A stretch of DNA of 64,000 bases from Ruegeria sp. R13_0 (lineage in GTDB: Bacteria > Pseudomonadota > Alphaproteobacteria > Rhodobacterales > Rhodobacteraceae), in assembly GCF_017743995.1 (NCBI RefSeq), contig NZ_JAGHRB010000005.1, positions 124,001 to 188,000 of the forward strand. The letters run 5' to 3'. The position numbers were made by a program, and so were the translations under genes. This document shows, one piece after another, positions 53,024 to 62,433 of the stretch. The stretch's first letter is position 1, and each line of letters opens with the position of its first letter. The notes beneath the pieces were generated by a model that made no database searches, was not told the DNA's origin, and was given only the letters and a program-made list of their open reading frames with translations.

Positions 53024-53607
53024 TCGTCCAGCAGCACGGGAGGGAGGTCGCGAGAAGGCGCCGCATCCGCGGGACGAATGTAGAGCGGTGCGGGTGGTTC
53101 CGTTTCCGTGCCGTATCGGCGCTCCGCGACATGGGCGATGGCCTGAACATGCGCGTTTGGGTCCGTGGCAGTGAAGAGGGGGCCAAGCCCCTCGGCCTCT
53201 GCCCGAGGCATCAGGCGTGGGCCTTCTGAGGTCTGCACATAGACCTGATCGCGCGGGGCCGAGATCGCAGGCAGGTGGCCGTCGGGCGTGATCTCGGCCA
53301 AGGCGTCAAAACCTGAAACGCCGACGGCGGGGATGTTCAGACCCAATGCAAGCCCACGCGCTGCCGAGACCGAGATTCGAATGCCGGTGAAGTTTCCCGG
53401 TCCTACGCCAACACCAATGGCGTCCAGGTCTTTCCAGCCAAGACCGGCCTCAGACAGAACCTCCTCCAGCAAGGGCATCAGGCGTTCGGCTTGCCCGCGT
53501 GACATGGCCTCGGCCCGCGTGACGACAATTTCAGAGCCACGCAACAAAGCGGCCGCGCAACGCGCGGCCGATGTGTCAAATGCCAGAAGGGTCGGTTCAG
53601 ACGGCAA
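53020..53607 (-). CDS. tsaB: tRNA threonylcarbamoyladenosine synthesis protein TsaB
   Basis: ASKHA-fold protein (195 aa) of the t6A tRNA modification complex (with TsaD and TsaE). LLAFDTSAARCAAALLRG near 7-24 and GVGVGPGNFTGIRISVSAARG near 65-85 are hallmarks. The start is TTG inside the end of nfuA (11-base overlap), unusual but required because the first strand begins at residue 7. Essential in most bacteria. Confidence 0.92.
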   Translation of the reverse strand: MPSEPTLLAFDTSAARCAAALLRGSEIVVTRAEAMSRGQAERLMPLLEEVLSEAGLGWKDLDAIGVGVGPGNFTGIRISVSAARGLALGLNIPAVGVSGFDALAEITPDGHLPAISAPRDQVYVQTSEGPRLMPRAEAEGLGPLFTATDPNAHVQAIAHVAERRYGTETEPPAPLYIRPADAAPSRDLPPVLLDE

Positions 53608-54160
53608 CGGGGCGAACCTCGGTCACTTCGGGGATGTAGTGGCGCAGTAGGTTCTCGATCCCCATTTTCAGGGTCAGGGTCGAGGACGGGCAGCCCGCGC
53701 AGGCCCCTTGCATGTGCAGGTAGACCACGCCGCGGTCAAAGCCGTGGAAGGTGATGTCGCCACCGTCCTGAGCCACCGCAGGGCGCACACGGCTGTCCAG
53801 CAGATCCTTGATCTGATCAACGATTTCCGAATCCTCGCCGGTATGTTCGGCATGGCCGGATGCGGGTGCCGCCTCGGCCCCCATGACGGGCTGGCCGGAT
53901 TGGTAATGCTCCATCACTGCGCCGAGGATGCTTGGCTTGATGTGGTCCCAATCGACGTCATCCGCTTTCGTGACGGTGACAAAGTCATTGCCAAAGAACA
54001 CGCCGGTCACGCCGCTGACCGCAAAGATGCGCTGGGCGAGGGGCGATTTTTCGGCTGCTTCTGCGGATGGGAAGTCAGCTGTGCCTGCCTCAAGCACCGT
54101 CTGGCCGGGCAGGAACTTCAAGGTTGCCGGGTTCGGGGTGGATTCGGTCTGAATGAACAT
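53597..54160 (-). CDS. NfuA/NifU-type Fe-S carrier protein
   Basis: 187 aa: an N-terminal Nfu_N domain (MFIQTESTPNPATLKFLPG..., about 1-90) and a NifU C-terminal domain with the cluster ligands CAGC (C154, C157). It binds a [4Fe-4S] cluster at a dimer interface and passes it to target enzymes. ATG 54160 has GGAG eight bases upstream; eight upstream codons are open but unsupported. Confidence 0.92.
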   Translation of the reverse strand: MFIQTESTPNPATLKFLPGQTVLEAGTADFPSAEAAEKSPLAQRIFAVSGVTGVFFGNDFVTVTKADDVDWDHIKPSILGAVMEHYQSGQPVMGAEAAPASGHAEHTGEDSEIVDQIKDLLDSRVRPAVAQDGGDITFHGFDRGVVYLHMQGACAGCPSSTLTLKMGIENLLRHYIPEVTEVRPVAV

Positions 54161-54229
54161 GAGGCAGCTCCGTTTTCGTTGCATCTGATATGCGGGCAGC
54201 TGCCGTGGAAGTCAAGATTTGGAACCGTT

Positions 54230-54823
54230 CTAAATTGAGACAGCGTGGTTTATTGCGTCAACCAACCGGTCATCACCCCAGAAAACCTCATCCCCGACAA
54301 CAAAACTGGGTGCTCCGAACAAATCGAGTTCTTTGGCGCGGCTGGATTGAGCAAAGAGCGCCGCTTTGACCTGCGGGTCTTGAGACTTGTCCATAAAACC
54401 GGCGGGCAGACCTGCGGCTGCAAGGCAGTCTGTCAGTGTCGATGCGGCCGAGATATCGCGGCCCTCGCCGAACTCAGCCATGTAGACGGCACGGGCAAAC
54501 GCGGCCCGCTGGTCCTGGGCCTCGATGGCGACGGCCAAACGCGCAGCCGTCAAAGAATTCTGCGGAAACGGATAGGGGCGCTGAAACGGCAGCGCGCGCG
54601 CGGCGCATAAACGCTCCATATCGCGCCACATGTAGCGGCCCTTGGCGGGGTAGATCGTGAATGGAGAGGTATTCCAGCCCTGTTCGGCAAAGATAGGCCC
54701 CAAAAGAAAGGGCTGCCAGTCGATGGAAACACCCTTGTCAGCGGCCAGCTGCTCGATCCGCATCGCGCTGAGATAAGAATAGGTTGAGGCGAATTCGAAC
54801 CAGATCTGAACGGGTGCTGCCAT
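54230..54823 (-). CDS. 2-hydroxychromene-2-carboxylate isomerase (DsbA/kappa-GST family)
   Basis: 197-aa thioredoxin-fold protein opening with WFEFASTYSYLSAMR, the motif in which kappa-class GST and 2-hydroxychromene-2-carboxylate isomerases hold Ser/Thr instead of a Cys pair. LFGAPSFVVGDEVFWGDDRL at the C-terminus is typical. The original reaction is in naphthalene degradation, but most relatives have unknown substrates with glutathione; no degradation cluster is near. Confidence 0.8.
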   Translation of the reverse strand: MAAPVQIWFEFASTYSYLSAMRIEQLAADKGVSIDWQPFLLGPIFAEQGWNTSPFTIYPAKGRYMWRDMERLCAARALPFQRPYPFPQNSLTAARLAVAIEAQDQRAAFARAVYMAEFGEGRDISAASTLTDCLAAAGLPAGFMDKSQDPQVKAALFAQSSRAKELDLFGAPSFVVGDEVFWGDDRLVDAINHAVSI

Positions 54824-54829
54824 GGTGCC

Positions 54830-55285
54830 TCAGGTGATCTCTTCCAGTTTTTCCTTGCTCAGATCGCCCGGTACGATGGTGATCGGGATCGGCATGCTGC
54901 CCGAGTTCTTGGTTAGTTGAGTCACCAGGGGACCCGGCCCTTTCTTGTCGGTGCCAGCGCCCAGAACCAGAACCCCAATCTCGGGGTCGGACTGTACGTG
55001 TTCGATGATCTGTGCCACGGGATCGCCTTCGCGAATGGCCAATTCAGGCTCAACGCTCTGCTTGTCGCGCATCCATTTGGCGAAGACTTCGAAATGGGCG
55101 TGGATACGTTCGCGGGCCTCTTCGCGCATGGTTTCGGCCACACCGATCCAGTGATTGAATTCATCCGGCGGGATCACGGATAGAATTGTCACGCCGCCGC
55201 CGGTATGCGCGGCCCGCATCGCGGCAAAACGCATGGCGTTCAGGCATTCGCGGCTGTCATCCAGAATGACGAGAAACTTGCGCAT
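54830..55285 (-). CDS. Universal stress protein family
   Basis: 151-aa UspA-fold protein. MRKFLVILDDSRECLNAMRFA opens the first strand, and GAGTDKKGPGPLVTQLTKNSGSMPIPITIVPGD (quoted in part: VLGAGTDKKGPGPLVTQ) resembles the nucleotide-binding loop. In the same direction and six bases from the isomerase gene. Probably stress-related; no partner is known. Confidence 0.85.
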   Translation of the reverse strand: MRKFLVILDDSRECLNAMRFAAMRAAHTGGGVTILSVIPPDEFNHWIGVAETMREEARERIHAHFEVFAKWMRDKQSVEPELAIREGDPVAQIIEHVQSDPEIGVLVLGAGTDKKGPGPLVTQLTKNSGSMPIPITIVPGDLSKEKLEEIT

Positions 55286-55350
55286 TTGGGTCCTCTTGAT
55301 TTTCTGGGATCATGCCCGACCGATAGCGTGCTGGCAACTCGGGTAAATCC

Positions 55351-56214
55351 CTAGCGCTCGCTTGCTGCCCAATCCCAGTAGAGCGCGCGGGCGCGGCGGG
55401 CGATAGGGCCAACCTGATATTGCGTGTCGTCCAGAGCGGTCACAGGCGTCACCTTGTTCATGTTGCCGGACATGAACACCTCATCCGCCGCATGGAAATC
55501 ATCAAAGCTGAGGACGGACTCATGTACGGTGACACCATCGGCGCGCAGGTTCTTGATGTGCCTTGCGCGGGTGATCCCGGCCAGAAAGGTGCCGTTGGGC
55601 ATGGGGGTAAAGACCTCACCGTCTTTGGCCATGAAGATATTGGCGGTGGCGGTCTCGGCCACATTGCCCATCGCGTCGGCGACCAGCGCGTTCGAGAACC
55701 CTTTGGAGCGCGCCTCAGTCAGCATCCGGGCGTTGTTCGGGTAGAGACACCCGGCCTTGGCATTCACCACGGCGGATTCCAGTACCGGACGGCGGAATCG
55801 GGTGGTCGTCAACGTGACCGAGGTCGTCTCGGGCGCCATTGGGATCTCTTCGAGACAGATGGCGAAACCGGTGCTGTCTTTCTGGGGCACGATGGCTGTG
55901 ACGTCTCCGTGGATGCCCCAATACATCGGGCGAATATAGACAGCCTGATCCGGGCTATAGGCTTGCAGCCCCTCGCGCACCAGATCGACCATCTGTTCCG
56001 GCGTCACGGTCGGGTTCAGCATCAAAGCCTCGGCGGAACGGTTCACGCGGGCGCAATGGGCCAGCAGGTCAGGAGCCATGCCGTCAAAGTAGCGCGCGCC
56101 ATCAAAAACCGAGGACCCCAGCCACGATCCATGATCCGCCGCCCGCATGATCGGAGCGTCCCCTTCATGCCATTGGCCTTCGAAATAGGTGCGGATATTC
56201 TTGCCGACTGCCAT
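55351..56214 (-). CDS. ilvE: Branched-chain-amino-acid aminotransferase (class IV)
   Basis: PLP fold-IV enzyme (287 aa). The PLP lysine is K153 in NAKAGCLYPNN, and E187 in NVAETATANIF binds the ring nitrogen. It catalyses the last step of leucine, isoleucine and valine synthesis. The ANIF motif here has Thr-Ala rather than Ser-Gly; D-amino acid transaminase or ADC lyase are alternatives, but the length and FDGARYFDG motif fit IlvE. Confidence 0.85.
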   Translation of the reverse strand: MAVGKNIRTYFEGQWHEGDAPIMRAADHGSWLGSSVFDGARYFDGMAPDLLAHCARVNRSAEALMLNPTVTPEQMVDLVREGLQAYSPDQAVYIRPMYWGIHGDVTAIVPQKDSTGFAICLEEIPMAPETTSVTLTTTRFRRPVLESAVVNAKAGCLYPNNARMLTEARSKGFSNALVADAMGNVAETATANIFMAKDGEVFTPMPNGTFLAGITRARHIKNLRADGVTVHESVLSFDDFHAADEVFMSGNMNKVTPVTALDDTQYQVGPIARRARALYWDWAASER

Positions 56215-56273
56215 AGCGCCCTCCCTCAGCTTTCGGCAAACCTAGGAGGGCGTCAGGCGAAGGTCCAGTGCAA

Positions 56274-57302
56274 TCAGCGCGAGGCTGCGCCGACCATGCC
56301 CACAATCTCGTAGGTTTGTTTCAGGATCGGGGCGGCAATCGCGCGCGCCTTTTCCGCACCACGGGCCAGGATCTGGTCAATCTCGGACTGCTCGCCCATC
56401 AGGCGGGCCATCTCGGACGAGATCGGAGACAGCTTTTCGACCGCCAGTTCCGCGAGCATCGGTTTGAACTCACCGAACTGCTTGCCGCCAACCTCGGCCA
56501 GCACTTGCGCGGCCGAGCTGTCGCTGAGCGCGGCGTAGATATTGACCAGATTGCGCGCCTCGGGGCGATCTTCCAAACCGTCGACTTCCGATGGCAGGGC
56601 ATCCGGGTCGGTTTTGGCCTTGCGGATTTTCTTGGCGATCGTGTCGGCATCGTCGGTCATGTTGATGCGGCTCATGTCTGACGGGTCAGACTTGGACATC
56701 TTTTTGGAGCCGTCACGAAGGCTCATGACTCGCGTGGCTGCCCCTTCAATCACAGGTTCGGTGACCGGGAAGAAATCGACGCCGAAATCGTTGTTGAATT
56801 TGATCGCGATGTCGCGCGTCAGCTCAAGATGCTGTTTCTGATCTTCCCCCACCGGCACATGGGTCGCGTGATAGATCAGGATGTCCGCAGCCATCAGCGC
56901 CGGATAGGCAAACAGACCCAGCGAGGCGTTTTGCGTGTTCTTGCCCGCCTTGTCCTTCCATTGGGTCATGCGCTGCATCCAGCCCATCCGGGCGACGCAG
57001 TTGAAGATCCACGCCAGTTGCGCATGTTCGGGCACCTGGCTTTGGTTGAACAGAATGGATTGTTCCGGGTCGATGCCCGCCGCGATATAGCCCGCGCAGA
57101 GTTCGCGCGTGTTGTGTGACAGGGCGGCGGGGTCCTGCCAGACGGTGATCGCATGCAGGTCGACCATGCAATAGATGGTTTCGAACTCTGGCCCCTGCAT
57201 ATCCACAAAGCGCTTCATCGCGCCCAGATAGTTGCCCAAGGTCAGCCCGCCCGAAGGCTGGATGCCGGAAAACACGCGCGGCGTGAATTGGGTCTGGGTC
57301 AT
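56274..57302 (-). CDS. trpS: Tryptophanyl-tRNA synthetase
   Basis: Class Ic synthetase (342 aa) charging tRNA-Trp. The HIGH-type motif appears as [12 protein letters not shown] (16-27) and KMSKS near 198 (KKMSKSDPS). The C-terminal helical part ends with [16 protein letters not shown]. Cytoplasmic; monocistronic, convergent with nothing close. Confidence 0.97.
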   Translation of the reverse strand: MTQTQFTPRVFSGIQPSGGLTLGNYLGAMKRFVDMQGPEFETIYCMVDLHAITVWQDPAALSHNTRELCAGYIAAGIDPEQSILFNQSQVPEHAQLAWIFNCVARMGWMQRMTQWKDKAGKNTQNASLGLFAYPALMAADILIYHATHVPVGEDQKQHLELTRDIAIKFNNDFGVDFFPVTEPVIEGAATRVMSLRDGSKKMSKSDPSDMSRINMTDDADTIAKKIRKAKTDPDALPSEVDGLEDRPEARNLVNIYAALSDSSAAQVLAEVGGKQFGEFKPMLAELAVEKLSPISSEMARLMGEQSEIDQILARGAEKARAIAAPILKQTYEIVGMVGAASR

Positions 57303-57388
57303 CGAAGGGAACTCCCGTCTGGAAAAATCAGCCCTCGTCGCTTACCCATGACGCCAAGGGACGTCAACAGCCGCGAAAGGCCAGCCCA

Positions 57389-58075
57389 ATGAGCAGTGAG
57401 CATTATACACCCGCCGTGAACCCTCTGCCGCCTGTCGTGGTGGCCTTGGTTCTGTTCATCATGGGGATCGAGATGGCATTTACCTTTGGTGAGCGTGGCC
57501 TGATCGGCGGGCCGGAAGCCATCGGCTGGCGCACGCAAGCGAGGGACAGCTATTCGTTCTTTGTCAGCCAGTTTGATTGGATGTTGCAAACGGGGCAGTG
57601 GCGGGCCGAGTATTTGATGCGCCTGATCACCTACCCGTTTGTCTCAGTCAACTTCACGCAATCTGTCTTTGTCTGCGTCTTCGTTCTGGCGATGGGCAAA
57701 ATGGTCGCCGAAGTCTTTGGCAGCGTGGCAATGCTGCTGATCTTCGTGCTGTCCGGCGTCGGTGCCGCGGTTGTCTATGCGTTGATCCTGGCGCCCGGCG
57801 CGTTTCTGGTAGGCGGGTTTCCACCCGTCTACGGACTGATCGGCGCGTTCACATGGCTGCTGTGGCGCAAGCTGTCATTGGTGGGCGAGAATCAGGCAAA
57901 GGCGTTTCAGCTGATCGCGGTTCTGATGGGTATTCAGTTTCTGTTTCGATTGATTTTTGGAGGGGCACCGGACTGGATAGCCGATCTGGGCGGTTTTGCT
58001 ACCGGGTTCGGCCTATCCTTCTTTCTGGCACCGGGTGGTTGGGCGCGGATCAAGGGCCGCATCCGGCGTGAGTGA
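57389..58075 (+). CDS. Rhomboid-like membrane protein lacking catalytic residues
   Basis: 228 aa, six helices (about 15-33, 78-98, 108-130, 137-157, 170-190, 198-215) with rhomboid architecture. The GxSG loop is replaced by GGFPPVYGLIG (142-152), aligning Phe144-Pro145 with the catalytic Ser-Gly, and the TM6 histidine is Asp199 (DLGGFATGF). It is therefore probably a pseudoprotease, which in other systems bind and route membrane proteins. Its stop touches the murJ stop directly (TGATCA), without space for a terminator. Confidence 0.75.
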   Translation: MSSEHYTPAVNPLPPVVVALVLFIMGIEMAFTFGERGLIGGPEAIGWRTQARDSYSFFVSQFDWMLQTGQWRAEYLMRLITYPFVSVNFTQSVFVCVFVLAMGKMVAEVFGSVAMLLIFVLSGVGAAVVYALILAPGAFLVGGFPPVYGLIGAFTWLLWRKLSLVGENQAKAFQLIAVLMGIQFLFRLIFGGAPDWIADLGGFATGFGLSFFLAPGGWARIKGRIRRE

Positions 58076-59617
58076 TCAAGACCGGCGCAGGGCCGTTTTG
58101 AACTCGGACAGTTTGAACGCCCCCAACAGGTGGCCGAATGCGAAGTAGCTGACCGCTGCAACCATGATCAGCGCAAGCAGAGCCAGATAGCGCCACCCGG
58201 GCACCTCAAGCGTCCAGCCGAACAGTTGAATGGCGGCAAACAACACCGCGCCCATCCCGACCGATGCCAAGGTAATCCGACCCGCGCGCCGCCGGAAGCG
58301 GTCGTCGAACCGGGTCTCGTCGCCCATATTCCGCGCGCCAAAGGCCAGCAGGCCAACCATGGCCCAGCCAGCGGCAGAGGCTGCGATGGCAGGGGCAATC
58401 CATCCGAAAATCGGGTATAGGCCAAAAGCAAGCGCCGCGTTGATGATCATTGCCACCAAAGCATAGTGGAACGGCGACCGCGTATTCTCGCGCGCAAAAT
58501 ACAATGGTTGCAGCAGCTTCTGCAGCATGAATGCGGGTAGGCCGATGCCATAGATCGCAACGGCCAGGGCTGTGGCGGCTGTGTCCTCAGCGGTGAACTG
58601 GCCCCGCTGGAACAGGACCGAGACCAGAGGGTTCGGTATAGTCAGGAAGGCCACAGTCGAGGGTAACGTAAGCAGCAGCATGAACTCTCCAGCCCGCGAA
58701 AACGCATTGCGCGCGCCCACTTTGTCATCTGCGCGCAAGCGGCGAGACAGGTCTGGTAGCAGCACGATTCCTATAGCAATCCCGACGACGCCAAGAGGCA
58801 GCTGATACAGACGATCTGCAGCAAATAACCAGCTGACAGCTTTCTCGGTCTTTGAGGCCACGAGTTGCCCTACGACCAGATTAACTTGCGTCACGCCCAT
58901 GGCCAAGGCGGCGGGCACGGCGATGCGGACCATATTCCGCATCTCGGGCGTCAGGTGTGGCAAACCAAAACGTATGCGGATACCGGCGCGTTCGGTGGCG
59001 AACCAGACCAGCGCCAACTGCGCCACACCTGCCACAGGGATCACGGCGATGAGCCAGCGAATGACCTCACCTCCGGATATCGCGCCAGCGATCAGAGCGG
59101 TGCAGGCGAAGATGTTCAGAAGAACCGGCGCTGCGGCGGCGGCTGCAAATCGCCCGGTTGCATTCAGAACGCCCGAAAACAGCGCCGCCAGCGACATGAA
59201 CAGAATGTAGGGGAAGACGACATAGCCATAGTCGACCGCCAGATCAAAGCGTACATCGCCGTAAAACCCCTCGGCCGTCAGCCAGACGAGGCCGGGCATG
59301 AACACCATCGCCAGCCCGACCAGGGCCAATACTGCGGCGACCAACAGGTTGAAAGCGTCTTGCGCGAACCCTTGCGCGTTCTCGCCGCCCTCTAGCCGCT
59401 TGGAAAACATCGGTACGAAAGCTGCGTTGAATGCGCCTTCAGCAAAGAAACGGCGGAACATGTTGGGCAGACGGAAAGCCGCGACAAAGGCATCCATCAC
59501 TGGTCCGGGGCCGATGAACGCGGTCAACAGGATCTCACGCAGAAAGCCCAGAATGCGGCTCGCCAAAGTCCAGAAGCCGACCGTGAAGAAGCCGGAAAAC
59601 AGCCGGATCTGCTTCAT
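58076..59617 (-). CDS. murJ: Lipid II flippase MurJ (MviN)
   Basis: 513-aa polytopic protein of the MATE-like MVF family with 14 helices. SRILGFLREILLTAFIGPG near 20-38 and FRRFFAEGAFNAAFVPMF near 54-71 carry the conserved charged residues that bind lipid II, and the family's central ARENTRSPF near 377 is present. It moves the peptidoglycan precursor across the membrane. Coupled to glnD by ATGA overlap, a pairing usual in alphaproteobacteria. Confidence 0.95.
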   Translation of the reverse strand: MKQIRLFSGFFTVGFWTLASRILGFLREILLTAFIGPGPVMDAFVAAFRLPNMFRRFFAEGAFNAAFVPMFSKRLEGGENAQGFAQDAFNLLVAAVLALVGLAMVFMPGLVWLTAEGFYGDVRFDLAVDYGYVVFPYILFMSLAALFSGVLNATGRFAAAAAAPVLLNIFACTALIAGAISGGEVIRWLIAVIPVAGVAQLALVWFATERAGIRIRFGLPHLTPEMRNMVRIAVPAALAMGVTQVNLVVGQLVASKTEKAVSWLFAADRLYQLPLGVVGIAIGIVLLPDLSRRLRADDKVGARNAFSRAGEFMLLLTLPSTVAFLTIPNPLVSVLFQRGQFTAEDTAATALAVAIYGIGLPAFMLQKLLQPLYFARENTRSPFHYALVAMIINAALAFGLYPIFGWIAPAIAASAAGWAMVGLLAFGARNMGDETRFDDRFRRRAGRITLASVGMGAVLFAAIQLFGWTLEVPGWRYLALLALIMVAAVSYFAFGHLLGAFKLSEFKTALRRS

Positions 59618-62433
59618 GACGCCGCGCGCTCGGCGCCCTCGGTGATGGCTTTGCGCAGTTTGGCCTCAAGCCCGCGCTGTTTGCTTTCCGAGTGGTATTT
59701 AAGCCCGAACATGTCCTTGACGTAGAAGGTATCAACGACCTGCTCGCCATAGGTGGCGATCACGGCATTGGCGATATAGACATTGGCCGCTGCCAGCGTG
59801 CGCGTCAGGTCATAAAGCAAGCCGGGTCGGTCGCGGGTATCAACCTCGATGATCGTGTAGATCTCGGACCCGTCATTGTCGAAGGTGATATGGGTTGGCA
59901 CATTGAAAGCGCGTTCGCGTTTCTTGATCTTGTCGCGCGATTTCAGCGCCTCGCGGGCCACGACCTCGCCCTTCAGCGTTTTGTGGATCATCTGGGTCAG
60001 ACGCGGCAGACGGCTGGCTTCGAACGGGTGGCCTTCGGCATCCTGTATCCAGAACGCATCCGTGACGTAGCCGTCCTTGGTGGTGTAGCTTCGGGCATCC
60101 ACGACATTGGCACCCACCAAGGCCAAGGCCCCCGCGATCCGCGCAAAGATACCGGGGTGATCGCCCATGGCAAAGCAGGCGCGGGTGGCGTCGCGATCCT
60201 CGTCCGGGTGCAGGCGGATCTCCATCGCGCCGGGATCGCCGCTGTGTTCCAGCGCCCGTAACATCTCGGCAAATTCCACGTGGGTCGAGACGTTCAGGCC
60301 CTGCCAATACGGGGCATAGTGCCGCCCGGTTTCCGTCTTCAGATCGGCCTTGGACCATTCGGCCAGTTCGGAGCGCAGCAGTTTCTTGGCCTCGGCCCCG
60401 CGATTGGCACGGTTCAGATCCTCCATGCCCGTTTCCAAGGCACGTTTGGTTTCCGCATGCAGCGCGCGCAGCAACGTGGCCTTCCAGTTGTTCCAGGTAT
60501 TAGGCCCGACACCGCGAATGTCACAGACGGTCAGCACGGTCAGCAGATCCAGTCGTTTGACCGTTTGCACAGCCTTGGCAAAATCCCGCACGGTCCGAGG
60601 GTCCGAGATATCGCGTTTTTGCGCCATGTCCGACATCAGAAGGTGATAGCGCACCAGCCATTCGACGGTTTCGGCGTCGGATTTGTTCAGTCCCAGCCTG
60701 GGTGCCACTTTCCGCGCGATTTGTGCCCCTAGGATCGAGTGATCTTCGGGCCGTCCCTTGGCGATGTCGTGCAACAGCAGCGCAACATAGAGGACCTTGC
60801 GGTTCACGCCCCCTTCAAGGATCGAGGACGCCAGAGGCAGGGATTCAACCAGCTCTCTGCGTTCGATCTGGGCGAGGTTGACGATGCACTGGATGATATG
60901 CTCGTCCACGGTGTAGCTGTGATACATATTGAACTGCATCATCGCCACGATGGGTTCGAACTCGGGTATGAAGGCCGATAGCACCCCAAGTTCGTTCATC
61001 CGGCGCAGGGCGCGTTCCGGGTTGCCGTGTTTCAGCATCAGGTCGAGGAAGATGCGCTGGGCTTCCTTATCGTTGCGCATATCTTCGTCGATCAGGTGCA
61101 GATTGGCCGTGACCAGCCGCATAGCATCCGGATGGATCAGCATGCCCGTGCGCAGGCCTTCCTCGAACAGGCGCAACATGTTCAGCTTGTCGGTCAGGAA
61201 TGTATCCGGATCGGCAATGTCCAGACGCCCGTGAACCACGCTGTACCCGGCTTTGACCCGAGGGCGGCGGCGGAAAATCCTCTCCAGCAGCGGAGCGCCT
61301 TTCATATGCAGGGCTTCCAGCTTGGTCAGGAAGATCCGCGTCAACTCCCCAACGCTGGTGGCATGGCGGAAATAGCGCTGCATGAACACTTCGACGGCCC
61401 GCCGCCCGGCCCGATCTTCATAGCCCATGCGCGCCGCAACCTCGACCTGCATGTCGAAGGTCAGCTGCTCGGTCGGGCGCCCCGTGACCAGATGCAGGTG
61501 CGAGCGTACGGCCCAGAGGAAATTCTCGGCCTCGACAAAGGTCTTGAATTCATCCGGTGTGAACAGGCCCAGCGGGACCAGCTCGGCCACGTCTTGCACG
61601 CCGTAGATGTATTTCGCGATCCAGTAGAGCGACTGCAGATCGCGCAGCCCGCCTTTGCCCTCTTTCACATTGGGCTCGACCACGTAGCGCTGGCCCTGCT
61701 TGAGGTGGCGCTCGTCGCGTTCCTGCAGCTTGGCCTCGATGAACTCGCGCTCGGTTCCCTTGAACAGATCGGCCTTGAGGCGTTGGTCCAGTTCCTTGGC
61801 AAGATTCGTATCACCAGCCAGATAGCGCTGTTCTAGCATCGCGGTGCGGATGGTGAAATCTTCGGTCCCCAAACGCAGGCAATCCTTGATGGTGCGTGAG
61901 GAATGGCCGACCTTCAAGCGCAGATCCCATAGGATATAGAGCATGGATTCAATCACGCTCTCGGCCCAGGCGGTGATTTTATAGGGCGTCAGGAACAGCA
62001 GATCGACGTCTGATGCGGGTGCCATCTCACCGCGCCCATAGCCGCCGACCGCCAGAACAGCGATGCGTTCCCCCTGCGTCGGGGTGGCCAGAGGGTGCAG
62101 ATGCTCGCTGGCGACCCGCATCGCAGTACCGACCAGACAATCCGTGAGGTAGGTATAGGACCGGGTCAGAGGGCGCGCGTCAAAGGGCTGGGCGGCAAAG
62201 GCCTCGGCAATGGCGGCGCGCCCGGCCTTTTGCGCCTCACGCAGAATACGCACCGTTTCGGCGCGCAGCGCGGAGTTGTCAGTGCCCGCCTCGAACGCCG
62301 CAGCAAGCTGAGCGTCAACGCGGGCGCTGTCGAAAATATCTTCGGGTGGGCAGATAAGTGAGTTTTCAGGCACTGCGGTCAGGTGAGGCTGGTCAGAAAC
62401 CGGCCCCTGAGAAGCTTTGAGGGGCAGGGTCAA
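59614..62433 (-). CDS. glnD: [Protein-PII] uridylyltransferase / UMP-removing enzyme
   Basis: Bifunctional nitrogen sensor (939 aa). Domains in order: nucleotidyltransferase (about 90-260, with GGYGRGEMAPASDVDLLFL and its metal-binding DVD), HD hydrolase (about 490-620, LLLHDIAKGRPEDHS), and two ACT domains (about 740-810 and 845-920) that bind glutamine. It modifies PII by glutamine status. The start is TTG at 62433, overlapping the lipoprotein gene by 41 bases; a GTG about 20 codons later is an alternative. Confidence 0.94.
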   Translation of the reverse strand: MTLPLKASQGPVSDQPHLTAVPENSLICPPEDIFDSARVDAQLAAAFEAGTDNSALRAETVRILREAQKAGRAAIAEAFAAQPFDARPLTRSYTYLTDCLVGTAMRVASEHLHPLATPTQGERIAVLAVGGYGRGEMAPASDVDLLFLTPYKITAWAESVIESMLYILWDLRLKVGHSSRTIKDCLRLGTEDFTIRTAMLEQRYLAGDTNLAKELDQRLKADLFKGTEREFIEAKLQERDERHLKQGQRYVVEPNVKEGKGGLRDLQSLYWIAKYIYGVQDVAELVPLGLFTPDEFKTFVEAENFLWAVRSHLHLVTGRPTEQLTFDMQVEVAARMGYEDRAGRRAVEVFMQRYFRHATSVGELTRIFLTKLEALHMKGAPLLERIFRRRPRVKAGYSVVHGRLDIADPDTFLTDKLNMLRLFEEGLRTGMLIHPDAMRLVTANLHLIDEDMRNDKEAQRIFLDLMLKHGNPERALRRMNELGVLSAFIPEFEPIVAMMQFNMYHSYTVDEHIIQCIVNLAQIERRELVESLPLASSILEGGVNRKVLYVALLLHDIAKGRPEDHSILGAQIARKVAPRLGLNKSDAETVEWLVRYHLLMSDMAQKRDISDPRTVRDFAKAVQTVKRLDLLTVLTVCDIRGVGPNTWNNWKATLLRALHAETKRALETGMEDLNRANRGAEAKKLLRSELAEWSKADLKTETGRHYAPYWQGLNVSTHVEFAEMLRALEHSGDPGAMEIRLHPDEDRDATRACFAMGDHPGIFARIAGALALVGANVVDARSYTTKDGYVTDAFWIQDAEGHPFEASRLPRLTQMIHKTLKGEVVAREALKSRDKIKKRERAFNVPTHITFDNDGSEIYTIIEVDTRDRPGLLYDLTRTLAAANVYIANAVIATYGEQVVDTFYVKDMFGLKYHSESKQRGLEAKLRKAITEGAERAAS

